Below are positions 45,162-55,693 of a stretch of 64,000 bases of DNA, one piece after another. The notes under the pieces were generated by a model that saw only the letters and a list, made by a program, of their open reading frames with translations, was not told where the DNA came from and made no database searches. This DNA is from Takakia lepidozioides (taxonomy: Eukaryota > Streptophyta > Takakiopsida > Takakiales > Takakiaceae). The translations under genes were made by a program, and so were the position numbers. Positions within the stretch are counted from its first letter, which is position 1; each line of letters opens with the position of its first letter. The DNA lies in NCBI GenBank assembly GCA_030704615.1, contig CM060733.1, positions 12,896,001-12,960,000 of the forward strand, written 5' to 3'.

Positions 45162-47639
45162 TCACCAGTAATCCCCACAAGAACAAACCCCATCTTCAAA
45201 GTGGTGAAAGCAGTTCGTGTCCCGTACAACAATTGCTCGGCCAACAATCTTTGAGATGAACTTGGTGGAGGTGTGGCAGTCCCCACACACCCGAAGATTC
45301 TTGATGAGACGGAGAGTGGTCCTAGGGGCCGTGTTGATCAGCCCAAAACCAATGGCCAGCTTCTCACTGTGGTGGCAAAGAGAAAAATCCTTTTGCTCCT
45401 CCCCCACATCATGCAATACAAAGCGTGTGTCCGGCACATACCCTGCCTCCTTCATCTTGCCAGACAATATTCTCAGCTCAGCATGGATTTCCTTAATTTT
45501 TGGATGCTTTTTGTCATCTACAACAAAGCTGTGTACTCTGTTGCCAACCTCAATGCAGCAGCGACCTGGCTCCTTTCTAACCCCTCTGATATTCATCATT
45601 TTTCTCACCTTTGCACTATCGTACCACCTGCCAGCTGCGGCATAGATGTTTGATAGCAACACGTAAGTCGCAGCATCCTGTTCATCCCACTTGAGAATAG
45701 ATGTTGCCGCACGTTCAGCCATATCCACATTGCCATGGATTCTGCAGGCACCAAGCAAGGCCTTCCATACCACAGCATCAGGTTTGATTGGCATTTTATT
45801 AATGAGGTCCTCTGCCTCATCCAATCGCCCTGCACGTCCAAGAAGGTCCACCATGCAGCCAAAGTGCTTTACTGTCGGAGTGACACCATGATCTTGACTA
45901 AGCGAATCGAAGTAGCGTCTTCCTTCATACAGTAGGCCAAGATGGCTGCATGCAGAGAGAACACATGTAAATGTGATACTGTCCGGCTTAACCCCTTCTT
46001 GCACCATTTGCTCATAGGTCTCCAAAGCCTCCATCCCTCGCCCCTGCTGTGCATATCCTGCGATCATCGTGCTCCATGACACCACATTTCGTTCGGCCAT
46101 ATTGTCGAACACTCCCTTTGCATCCTTGATGCTCCCACATTTGGCGTACATGTCCAGGAGGGTACTGTTCAGAATGACATTTGGTACAATTCCAGCTTTG
46201 ACGATGTCACCATGAACCTCTTTGCCCTTTTCCAGGGCTGCCAGGCTTGCACATGCATTGCAAACACAAACAAACGTGATGTGGTTGGGCTTCACCCCTT
46301 CCCGCATCATTTCCTCATAGGTCTCCAAAGCCTCCACCCCTCGCCCCTGCTGTGCATATCCTGCAATCAATGCATTCCAAGACACCACATCTCGTTCAGC
46401 CATATTGTCGAACACTCCCTTTGCATCCTTGATGCATCCACATTTGGCATACATGTCCATTAGGGTACTGTTCAGAATGACATTTGGTACAATTCCAGCT
46501 TTAACAATGTCACCATGCACCTCTTTGCCCTTTTCCAGGGCTGCCAGGCTTGCACACGCATTGCAGACGCAAACAAATGTGATGTGGTCAGGCTTCACCC
46601 CTTCCCGCACCATTTGCTCATAGGTCTCCAAAGCCTCCATCCCTCGCCCTTGCTGTGCATATCCAGCAATCATCGTGTTCCATGACACCACATCTCGTTC
46701 AGCCATTTTGTCGAACACTCTCTTTGCATCCTCGATGCATCCACATTTGGCATACATGTCCACAAGGGTATTGTTCAGAATGACATTTAGTACAATTCCA
46801 GCTCTGATGATGTCACCATGGACCTCTTTGCCCTTTTCCAGGGCTGCCAGGCTCGCACACGCATTGCAAACGCAAACAAACGTGATGGGGTTGGGCTTCA
46901 CCCCTTCCTGCACCATTTGCTCATAGGTCTCCAAAGCCTCCATCCCACACCCACACTGCGCATATGCTGCAATCATAGCACTCCAGGACACCACATCTCG
47001 TTTGGCCATATGGTCAAACACTCCCTTTGCATGCTCGATGCTCCCACACTTGGCATACATGTCCACGAGGCTATTATTCAGAATGATATTTGGTACAATT
47101 CCAGCTTTGACAATGTCACCATGGACCTCTTTGCCCTTTTCCAAGGCTGCCAGACTCGCACATGCATTGGAAACACAAACAAACGTGATGTGGTTGGGTT
47201 TCACCCCTTCCCGCATCATTTGCTCATATGTCTCCAAAGCATTCCTATCACACCCATACTTGGTAAATCCAGCCATCATTATATTCCACGTTATCAAACC
47301 TCGTTGAGGCATTCTGTTGAACACATGGTGAGCATCCGCAATGCTCCCGCACTTAACATACATGTTGACAAGGGTGTTGTGTAGAAAAATGTTCGGTTTG
47401 AATCCACGTTGGATAATGTGAGCATGCACCTGCTTACCAGCTTCCAGGGCTTTCATCTTGATGCACTTATGCAAGAGACAGACATAAGTATCTGAATCTG
47501 CTGAAATGCCTCCTTGGTTTAAGACCTGTAGACCCTCTGTCAGTCGCCCTGCCTCACATAGCATCCTCACATGCCCAGAAGTGCCAGAAGAGGCATTGTG
47601 GACTCCCTCTCTTGGTCCTCTTTCGCAAGCTGTGGTCAT
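45162..47639 (-). CDS. PLS-class pentatricopeptide repeat protein with DYW deaminase domain
   Basis: An intronless gene for 825 aa. DYW-type PPR proteins act in mitochondria or plastids, where the PPR array binds a specific RNA site and the DYW domain is the cytidine deaminase of C-to-U editing. The array starts near residue 50. Residues about 133-536 are four nearly identical 101-residue P-L-S triplets (DVVSWNTMIAGYAQQGRG, ITFVCVCNACASLAALEKGK, NVILNNTLVDMYAKCGCIED). An E/E+ region follows, then the DYW domain at about 733-825 with GYVPDT, the zinc/active-site HSE (757-759) and CGDC (785-788), and the terminal CGDYW. All catalytic residues are present. The ATG at 47639 was chosen: the frame is open 5' to a TGA at 47805-47807, but there is no ATG in that part, ACCATGA is a good context, and a TATA-like TTTATATAG lies at about 47830. 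No strong transit peptide is visible, and an upstream exon spliced at GGGACAG near 47797 is the main alternative. Confidence 0.96.
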   Translation of the reverse strand: MTTACERGPREGVHNASSGTSGHVRMLCEAGRLTEGLQVLNQGGISADSDTYVCLLHKCIKMKALEAGKQVHAHIIQRGFKPNIFLHNTLVNMYVKCGSIADAHHVFNRMPQRGLITWNIMMAGFTKYGCDRNALETYEQMMREGVKPNHITFVCVSNACASLAALEKGKEVHGDIVKAGIVPNIILNNSLVDMYAKCGSIEHAKGVFDHMAKRDVVSWSAMIAAYAQCGCGMEALETYEQMVQEGVKPNPITFVCVCNACASLAALEKGKEVHGDIIRAGIVLNVILNNTLVDMYAKCGCIEDAKRVFDKMAERDVVSWNTMIAGYAQQGRGMEALETYEQMVREGVKPDHITFVCVCNACASLAALEKGKEVHGDIVKAGIVPNVILNSTLMDMYAKCGCIKDAKGVFDNMAERDVVSWNALIAGYAQQGRGVEALETYEEMMREGVKPNHITFVCVCNACASLAALEKGKEVHGDIVKAGIVPNVILNSTLLDMYAKCGSIKDAKGVFDNMAERNVVSWSTMIAGYAQQGRGMEALETYEQMVQEGVKPDSITFTCVLSACSHLGLLYEGRRYFDSLSQDHGVTPTVKHFGCMVDLLGRAGRLDEAEDLINKMPIKPDAVVWKALLGACRIHGNVDMAERAATSILKWDEQDAATYVLLSNIYAAAGRWYDSAKVRKMMNIRGVRKEPGRCCIEVGNRVHSFVVDDKKHPKIKEIHAELRILSGKMKEAGYVPDTRFVLHDVGEEQKDFSLCHHSEKLAIGFGLINTAPRTTLRLIKNLRVCGDCHTSTKFISKIVGRAIVVRDTNCFHHFEDGVCSCGDYW
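46216..47427 (-). repeat. Four-unit 303-bp tandem repeat inside the PPR gene
   Basis: The plus-strand landmark ACCTCTTTGCCCTT lies at 46216, 46519, 46822 and 47125, exactly 303 bp apart, equal to one PLS triplet of 101 codons. The units are very alike at DNA level, including synonymous positions, which points to recent duplication or gene-conversion homogenisation. Confidence 0.95.
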
Positions 47640-47820
47640 GGTCACGGTGCCTGATTTTATCAACTGTGCTGCTGCTGCTTCCAGGTGACCATCTAGCCAT
47701 GCCGGTTTCTTGTAGCTATCAACCCACAGGGAATCATAGGTAAACTTGTGCTTGATATCCGGCCCTCTTCGATGAATCTGGACCCACACTCTGTCCCTGC
47801 TCCCTCAGCTATCCCTGCCT

Positions 47821-47830
47821 CTATATAAAT
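47821..47830 (-). promoter_or_regulatory. TATA-like box upstream of the PPR gene
   Basis: Reads ATTTATATAG on the minus strand, about 185 bp 5' of the chosen ATG. The same bases read CTATATAAAT on the plus strand, an even better TATA match, so direction is uncertain. Confidence 0.3.
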
Positions 47831-49227
47831 CATGCATACATCCTTGCCTTGCTGCTAGCGGTGGACAAAGACAGCCTAGATTTGTTCTAGCAAACACCCC
47901 AACCCTACTCATAACACACTAGTTCCTCTGCTGAATTGCGTCTGCTTCTCTCTCTAACATAACAGGCATTCACCTTTTTGCGTCGATTGTCTTGACTGGG
48001 GTCGGAAAAACATTCCTTCGAAAGCTTCTCCTCATTTCTGTTATCTGTTTTTGGATACTTCCCTGTTGCCACAATGGCAGTAACATGACAAATTAAATCC
48101 AAACCACTATAGATCCACCCAATGAGCTAACTTGCAGAATCCAACATGAAAAATTAGGGTCGGCACTGATAAGAGGGAAAAACAGGCTGAAATGTGCTGA
48201 AGAAGAAGGTGCCCTCACCACTTTGTCCTTGACCTTGTGTCATGGCAGCTAGCTTTTCTTTCCACCATGAAGGATTCGACCGACCAACAACCCAAGAGGA
48301 CCTCTTGTGTGTGCTGCTTGTGTCTGTAGTCAGGTAAACTCGGATTGGTCTGTGAGGAGAACCACCACTGTGCAGCTGAGCAGCCATAGATTTAAACTCG
48401 GTCTCATAGGACCAAGCTGACCCTCCCAAGGACCTTGCAAACTCCCAGGAAAAATACCGCATCGTGATACTAGCAGGAAGGGCCCACATTTGCAGGATGG
48501 ACAAACTTCTTCACATCGAATATTAATTAGGCCACACCTGGCGATTGCGTTTGTCCCACCATTGAGAAGGATATCTAAAGAACTCGTGCCAGCTCTGCTC
48601 CATGCTCTACAGTAGACCTTTGTGCCCGAAATTCCGACAGCATCAACATTTTGACAAGTTCCCTTCTGTGCTAGTGCTCTTTGAACAACGCTCATGCAAG
48701 TCACTTTGGGCTCCATTGGACAAACATGTGCAAACTTTCACAGATGCTAAACCAACTTACGTCTGTAATCTGGAGATTTTGGAGTGGTGTGTGAAAACGA
48801 CCATGGAGCAGCTGAGCAGCCACAGTCTCAACCCTCCCACGTACATTGCAAACTCCAGGGAAAGACCTTGCGCATCCTACTTTCATGCCCTGCTCAGGAA
48901 GAACAACCTCGATACGGACAGTTAAAGCAGTTTCTGCAGACCAAAGGAAGATTATGACTTCACTCAACAACGGTACGATCAGTCCACACAATACGATCAT
49001 ACTAGAGCTCCATCAACCTCCCTCTTCTCATCCTACATGAAGGAAAGCATACTGCCAATATATCGGCTGCCCATACATATAAGCGCTACTTGGGCAAATT
49101 TGGATGGTGGGTGAGGCATGTAAGATACAATTTTTTGGGTTGCGTTCTATGATGGAGACAAAAGAGGTGCGAGATGATTGTATAAAACGGGCTTTTTTCC
49201 CCTAAATAATTCCAAATGAAGTTCTTA
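47831..49227. other. Intergenic with a diverged local duplication
   Basis: The block GCTGAGCAGCCA.AG..T..AC ... CCTTGCAAACTCCCAGG.AAA near 48374-48455 resembles 48809-48865. On the minus strand the copies read MAAQLHSGG..HRP and VAAQLLHGRFHTP. No gene was recognised; this could be an old transposon or duplicated gene fragment. Confidence 0.35.
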
Positions 49228-50147
49228 CCACCAGTGTTGGACTGGTATCACCAAAATATGATACCAGACGGGTCCTCTATCACAAGGGCCATATTTCCCA
49301 AGACTGGTATGGTCCTCCTATTGGGGTAAGGGGCCGGGTAGGGTATATGGGGAGTATTTACAACGTAAATTTGTGGATGTATAGCAGTAGGGTATCAATA
49401 TTTGTTTTTTTCCATCTCATATTAGGGAATATGAATATTGCCAGGGTAGTATATGGAATATTGAAGATATTCAAGAGATTCAATAACCTGAAGAAAAAAA
49501 TTGATCGGCTTCAAACTGGATCACAATTACAACACAATGCACACATACAACACCAGAATTGAACTCACACACATTGCCCATTGAGTATAAAAAAGATGCG
49601 ATAAGATGCTACGTTCATATAATGGACTGCCTCATGACTCAAAATGCCTTCCTAGGCTTCTACTACAACTCAAACATTGATTCATGCAGGCTGGGAATAG
49701 AACATGATATGAGTGCCAAGCCTTCATTCAAAATTGAGGCACCAATCCCACTCAAGCTCAAAGATAGATTGCTTGAAAACCCAAAAACCCCATAATTGAG
49801 CCCCCACTGTGCTAATGCCAACAAAGAAGCGGAAAGAGGGAGACTAATAATCGCCAACGAAAGGTCCACGATCCGAACGACCCGAATTTTCTTGCCTTAA
49901 CTCCACACATACACCTACTGTGCCATTTGGAGGCTCACATTGCAGCAATACTGGAATCAACGGCAATCTCATCCATAGCAATACCAGACATGTATGGTAT
50001 ACACCACAATATGGAGAGAGGTATGTATTGCCCCTAATATGGTATTGCCCGGGGTATTGGCCACCCTACCAGCCGGGTATGGTCTTACCTACCCGGGTTA
50101 ATATCAGTATTGATACCCAGGTTGGACCTATATATTGGTCCAGCACT
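49228..50147. mobile_element. hAT-like element, second full-length candidate
   Basis: The left end CAGTGTTGGACTGGTAT (49232) and the inverted right end AGTGCTGGACCAATAT (to 50147) are related. AGTTCTTA occurs at 49220-49227 and again at 50148-50155, which fits an 8-bp hAT-type duplication; four extra bases (CCAC) lie between the left duplication and the CAGTG. GGGTA / CCGGGT-rich subterminal DNA is inverted at the two ends. No transposase frame. Confidence 0.6.
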
Positions 50148-50298
50148 AGTTCTTATAGGGCCACTGTCACTTGTTGAAAAAAAAAAAAAACAGACATCTA
50201 TTTGTTAGGCCTATGTTGCGTGTTGTTGGTAAGTATCTACACTTAGGTAGTATTAGTGGAGCAATAATAGTCAATTACTAGTTAGACATTGTATTTGT

Positions 50299-50360
50299 GG
50301 GTCGCCTAGTGGTTGGGTGTTTGTGTCTTGTTTATACAAGATAGGGTTCAAATGTCTACC
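50299..50360 (+). repeat. tRNA-derived SINE head
   Basis: Box A-like TCGCCTAGTGGTTGG (50302-50316) and box B-like GGGTTCAAATGTC (50344-50356) stand at tRNA-like spacing. It lies between the hAT-like element and the first LTR of the gypsy remnant, ending just before that LTR. Confidence 0.5.
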
Positions 50361-50383
50361 TCTAACGAAAAGCGGTAGTCCTA

Positions 50384-53300
50384 TGATGGCTCATGCTTAC
50401 CTGACCGTAGTATCTCCTCTTTCATCTATGATGTCACAAATTCATTACTTGGTATGCCAACCATCCAGGGTTACCTATATCTCATAAGTACTCAATGGTT
50501 TATACAATGGTCCCGTAAACCCGTTCCGTCAACCCGCGGTACTATGTATATGCAGACTGGTCACTTAGGCCTAGATAGGTGGTCTATCACCTAAACTTGT
50601 CATGCTCTGTATAACTAGTTAAACAAGTACCTCGAGTACAAGGTCTTTGGACAACTGTTATTGGGTGTCATGTTGGTGTGTAAAGTGTTGGATGTGTACA
50701 TGATGTTGAATGTATGAGCTCTGTAGGATGTTAGATCTGTTCCTCTGCACGTTTCTTTCCCTTGCTATTGCAAGCTCCGATTTTCCGGACTATTCCCCCT
50801 TTCACCATGTGCCATCACGGAGAGGATAAACAACTCTAATCCTAGCACAAATTGTGATGGGGACTTGTCGGGTAGCAGCGCATTACATTGATTATTGTGT
50901 GAAGTGGTTTTCATACTAGTGAGATTAATAAAACTAGCTAGTTTAATATGAGTGTGAAACTAGCTAGGAATAACTAGTTTCTACGTAGTGACACTTGGGA
51001 TTGGCCCAAGTATCAAGACATTAGACATTTTTAGGCACCTGGGTGTGATTATCCTCACGGGAGTCACGGTAAGGCTCAGCTTTCTTGAGTTGAGCCTCCC
51101 GCGTTTGGCTATGGCACTGCAATGTAGATTTCCCATAGCTTAGGGTGTACTTGGCTTTAATGATTGAAATGCAAAAGTTCATGTTGATTTTCTGTTTCAT
51201 TTCATTGGGATGGGCTTTTATGGCTACTATTTGTATGTGTTTTGTGGATTGGAAGTGATGTAGTAGTGTAGCGATATGTATGCGCACGTCAATGCTAAAC
51301 CAGACGTTCGCTAGTGGGACTTTCCAAGTGCTTGAGAAATAAGATTGTATACTATATCTCTACTCACCGGTATGTGAATGACAAGATGTACTCGTGAGAA
51401 TGTGCCTTGTTATTTGGAGGTGCCACCACGGAATTAGTTGAATGCTTTATTAGAACACTTTCATTGTTCATTGTATGCTAACCACTTGGGGATCAAGAAG
51501 ACGGTGGCTCGTATACAAGAGGTCTTCTATTGGAAGGAATTCATATGGATGTCATGACATTAAAGTGTAAATGGTGCCGTGCTAATATGGCTCTTCCTCG
51601 GGCTCAAGTTTCAAACTTTCATATGAGATACAATCCTTACCTATCACCATGTTTTTGCTCGTCTAGGGATTGACTTTGTAGGACCTTGCACTCACGTCAA
51701 CGGGTCATAGCCACCTTTGTGTTGCTACAGATTACTTGAGCAAGTGGATAAAAGTATGTCCTTTCAGTGCCAAACGTAGCAATGCTATGGCTCAATTCTT
51801 GTTTGATGAGATCATTCTACGTCATGGATCCTCATGTACCAAGGTAATGAGTTCTGTAATTAGCTACTCACAGTTATATGCTTCAATTTTGGTGTGAAGC
51901 ACATGACTGCAGCTCATTACCACCAGCCTCAAACATCCAACGGTCTCAGCTGCAAGCATTTTAATCAAACTCTTTGTTGAATGTTGGAGAAGAACGGTGC
52001 ACTCACATAGGAGTGGGATACTTTTTTGCCCCCTCTACTCTTTGTTTATTACACCGTCGTGCATGCTTGTACGAAAAAGACGCCCTTTGAATTGTTGTTT
52101 GGGCGGTCTTGTGTGTTCCGTTGCATTCCTCACCTCTGATTTCTACTGTTTCTACTCTCGTAGATCTTGCTACTTTTTTAGATGAGCTGCATGCTAGACA
52201 CGTGGTTGCCATCCATGATGCATAGAGTAGTATTGCCAAAGCTTAGGTTACCCAGGCTATAAACTTTAACAAACGCGTCAAAGTATTCCAACATGTGTCA
52301 GGTGGGACAGACTGTGTGCCTTAGATTGCAGCATGGCATGCATGTATGCAAGTCTAAACTGAGGATCGACGGCCCGTATTTGCTGTACCAACTTTAGCCA
52401 CGGTATGCGTGTGTTGCTTTTGCCACAAGGTGCCAACCTGAAGGCTCATGACGATCATGGGCGCCAATGATTCCTCCTGGTAGAAGAAGACCGAGTCTGG
52501 GTTCTGATCTTTCCACATACGTACGGATTGTGCATTGTCCGTGTGCTTTTTGAAGGTCTGTCAGGCTCGTTTTTCAGTGAGGTTTCGGACATCTTGCTCG
52601 AGGAGAAAGTCGTCGTGTGTCCATGCTTCTCCCAAGCCAGTGTTTTGTGTTCAATCATGACTTGCGCGACACTCAAGCCTTGGGACAAGCATTCCATGAT
52701 CCACTTTTTCACCTTACAGATTTGGTCCATTCTGAGCTTGTATTTGACTTGATTTGCATCAACATACAAGGGCGCACTGTGGGATGACTTCTTTGTAGTT
52801 CTAATCTGTTTTTCCCAATACTTGTTCTGAATTTCCAGCTTTACTTTTGATATTCAGTCTAGCTTTTACAGATCAAGTTTATTTCGATCTTGTTTTTCTT
52901 CTTAGCTTAAGTAGTTAGAGAGTATATGATGCACATCATATGTACTCTATGCAAAGGTTTTTAATCCTGGGGCTTTATAGGTGCCAGGTTTTCCCTTAAA
53001 AGATTTTTAATCCTGCAGTGGAGGGTGTATCTCATGAGATTAGCTTTGTTACATTTGTTCTTGCTTAACTCGCGAAGCTTGGATCATCGAGGGGGGCATA
53101 TCTTCATAGTTGTGATTGCTCATGCTTATCTGGCCGCATTGTCTCCTCTTTTATCTATGATGTAACAGATTCATTACTTGGTATTGTAGGCAGTTATAGA
53201 TTGTTGTTAAACCATTAAAAACTGATCATAGATATAGGTAAAAACCCTAGATGGTTGGCTCCATCTGAGCCGTTCCATCAACCCACGGTATGGATTGATA

Positions 53301-53596
53301 GTTATGCCGGCTGGCCACTTAGGCCTAGACATATGGTCTGTCACCTAAATCTGTCATGCTCTCTGTATAAGTTAGGCAGTACCTTGAGTAATAGCTGACC
53401 TATTTGGACAGATGTTCTTGGGTGTAATTCTATTGTGCAAAGAGTGTTGGATGTATACATGATCTTCAATATATGAGCTCTTTAGGCAGTTAGAATTATT
53501 GCTCTGCGAGTTTTTTTCCCCTGCTCGTTGCAAGCTTTTGACTATTCCCCCTTTCACCATGGCGCAGAGAGGATAAGCAATTATGCTCCCAGCACA
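50384..53596 (+). mobile_element. Internally deleted Ty3/gypsy retrotransposon with both LTRs
   Basis: LTR 1 (about 50384-50849) and LTR 2 (about 53113-53596) are diverged direct repeats sharing TGAT.GCTCATGCTTA, TCATCTATGATGT-like, CACTTAGGCCTAGA, TGTCATGCTCT.TATAA, GTGTTGGATGT.TACATGAT, GACTATTCCCCCTTTCACCA and AGCACA. A purine tract GAGGGGGG (about 53090) precedes LTR 2. The interior keeps only integrase: a zinc-binding piece (HLGIKKTVARIQEVFYW and LKCKWCRAN, 51490-51590), the core (IDFVGP, VATDYLSKWIKV, 51660-51750), then ISYSQL.., GVKHMTAAHYHQP and KKTPFELLFGR (to about 52110), with many stops. Gag, protease and reverse transcriptase are gone. No target duplication was seen. Confidence 0.8.
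50890..51290 (-). repeat. Dispersed repeat family X, copy 4 (inverted)
   Basis: The reverse complement matches 41740-42070 (GGCTCAACTC.AGAAAG.TGAGCC, CAGGTGCC.AAA, ACTTGGG.CAATCCCAA, TTCACACT..T.TTAAA). It lies inside the gypsy remnant just after LTR 1, so it inserted there or was brought in by rearrangement. Confidence 0.5.
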
Positions 53597-53911
53597 AATG
53601 GTAAACTTCACAGTCCTTCAAGGAAACACTATAATATATACTTCTTCCGGGAGGGTTTTTTTTTTTTTTGGGTCATGTTCTTCTTGGTTTTCTGAAATAG
53701 GAGGAAATGTCCACAACTATTGCTGCATCATGCTTAACTTACGGTATTATTTCACTTTTAAAAAAAATCTTGTTTTCGTTTTGGAAAGTTCACACTTTCT
53801 AACGCCCATAATCGAGGCAACCTTCCCCCAAGACTAAAAAGTCAGATACTTTACCCACCAGTTGACCTAATTGTGATGGGTCACTTCCAACCTACATGGC
53901 TTTGAACTTTG

Positions 53912-53970
53912 AACTTTGAACCCACGACTACTTGTAAGGTGGCCTTGTGCTCTAACTGTTGGGCCATCTG
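53912..53970 (-). repeat. tRNA-derived SINE head
   Basis: On the minus strand TGGCCCAACAGTTAGAGC (53966-53949) resembles box A, and GTCGTGGGTTCAAAG (53927-53914) resembles box B at normal tRNA spacing. Confidence 0.5.
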
Positions 53971-55263
53971 TTGGATATCTTTCTTCCCAATAAAAAATGA
54001 TTTGACTCCATTGATTGGTCTTTATCTTTCCATTTGCAGTGTTATGAGGTGATGGTCATTTATATGTTATGTATAATGCCTTGGATTTCTTCCAACTCAT
54101 AAGCTCTTGATGTGTCGGTTTCTATAGATGAGGTGGATCACAAAAACCTCATGTTGTTGTTAGTTTTGGGAGCTTGCTAATCTGTAATAGACCATGGGGA
54201 AGGGAGATGGGTGGCAGCTAATAGATCAGTTGGGTGAAAAGTTGGGATGATGGAACAAATGACGTTAGAACTTAGTGCAAGGTTTGAATTGCTGGTATGA
54301 GGTTTTATGCATTATGTGGAAGTTGGGACCATTTGAAGAACACATGGGAGAGTAGGAAGAGGGGCCACACAAAAACCCTATGGAGTAGACTCAACAAATT
54401 CTTGGCTTATCATGTACAGCTTGATAAACATTACGAAAAATAAGTACATCGGGAACAAAACAAAATTGACCTTACCATCTCTCGCTTCTTAAATTGGACA
54501 GTCTTTTTTTTAGTTGTTTATGTATGGAAAGCTTGTAGTCATTTGGATGTTCACAATCCTTCTAGGATAAATATAATATTGGATTGGCTATGGCCCATAG
54601 CTATGGCTCATAGCTATGGCTGATGTTTTTTTCTCGCATATGAATGATTTATTTAGTTGTTACATTTGTATAAACTTAGTTGGCTAATGGATGACATCCA
54701 AAATAACTACAATTCTTATAGGCCCACCCCCAAAAGGGGCAGTTGCCGCAAGTGAGGTGGCTATTAGTACATAACTAACTGCATATATGTAGGAAACAAA
54801 TCATACAAAGAATTAGGTAATTTTGGGTCTCTATCACCTCAAACAAACTTAGAGAAATCCACTCTGAAAATTGGGATGATTACAACTATGTAGTAGAGGA
54901 CAAAAACAAACCCTAGTAGTTTTTTTAGGGGAAAAGATTATTTTGGAGCACATTCTTTAGCGACCAGATCGACCTTCCACCAGTTTTCAGTTGTAGGTGC
55001 CACACCGAGAGGGCTGCAAAACCGCAAAAATCAAGGATGGTCCGCCCAAATTTTTTGTTGCAGGCTAAATCCATGGAATCTACAAATATACAATGGTGAG
55101 TAGGTACGAGGAAACGTCCCTGAATTTTGTGTGGCCTCGTCGGAATGAGGATGCATGGTATAGAGGAGACCGGGACTTGGACAGCCGGCCCAACCACATT
55201 TCAACCCTCTCCATTATCCTATTTCTATGTTATTCTAGTAATGATTGAAGGTCGGAGACTAGT
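53971..55263. other. Intergenic; hairpin block copy 2 at 54711-54780
   Basis: TATAGGCCCACCCCCAAAAG, GGGCAGTTGCCGCAAG and GAGGTGGCTATTAGTAC match the block at 33872. No gene was recognised in the rest. Confidence 0.4.
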
Positions 55264-55693
55264 TTTAGAATGTACTCATAAGACATTGTTTGCCATAACC
55301 TTGTGGCCATTGACCCCGCGCCTAGTTTGAGCGGAACACAAAAGGACAGAACCTACCTTTGTCAGGTGTTGACGCCGGTAATAAGACTTATTTTGGAAAA
55401 GACAATTGATCCGGGTTTTTCCATATATCATCTTAAAATCCCTTCACACAAGCTTTGGCTTAGCCTCGAGACCTTCAAAGTTGGTAAAGATACAGACACA
55501 ATTTCCTTGATAGTTTTGAGGAATGTAATGTCTCTCTGCTGAGAGAACCACGGACAACGAATCAGAAAATGGATATTGTATTGATCAGGTTACCCACACA
55601 ACAGGTATTTGCACTCTCCCTTTCTTCTCTGCTTTTGTTTGTTGTTCAAAGGTAGGCTTTAGTCTAGTGCCGAGAGTGGGTAGACCCTTGAGG

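Noticed and set aside
46405-47384. Plus-strand frames of up to 188 codons antisense to the PPR gene
   Set aside because: They repeat with the 303-bp period of the PPR gene and are its antisense shadow; no independent motif.
47640-47804. 50-codon 5' extension of the PPR frame
   Set aside because: Open but without an ATG, and a TATA-like box lies just upstream. The first in-frame ATG is at 47639. A spliced upstream start remains possible.
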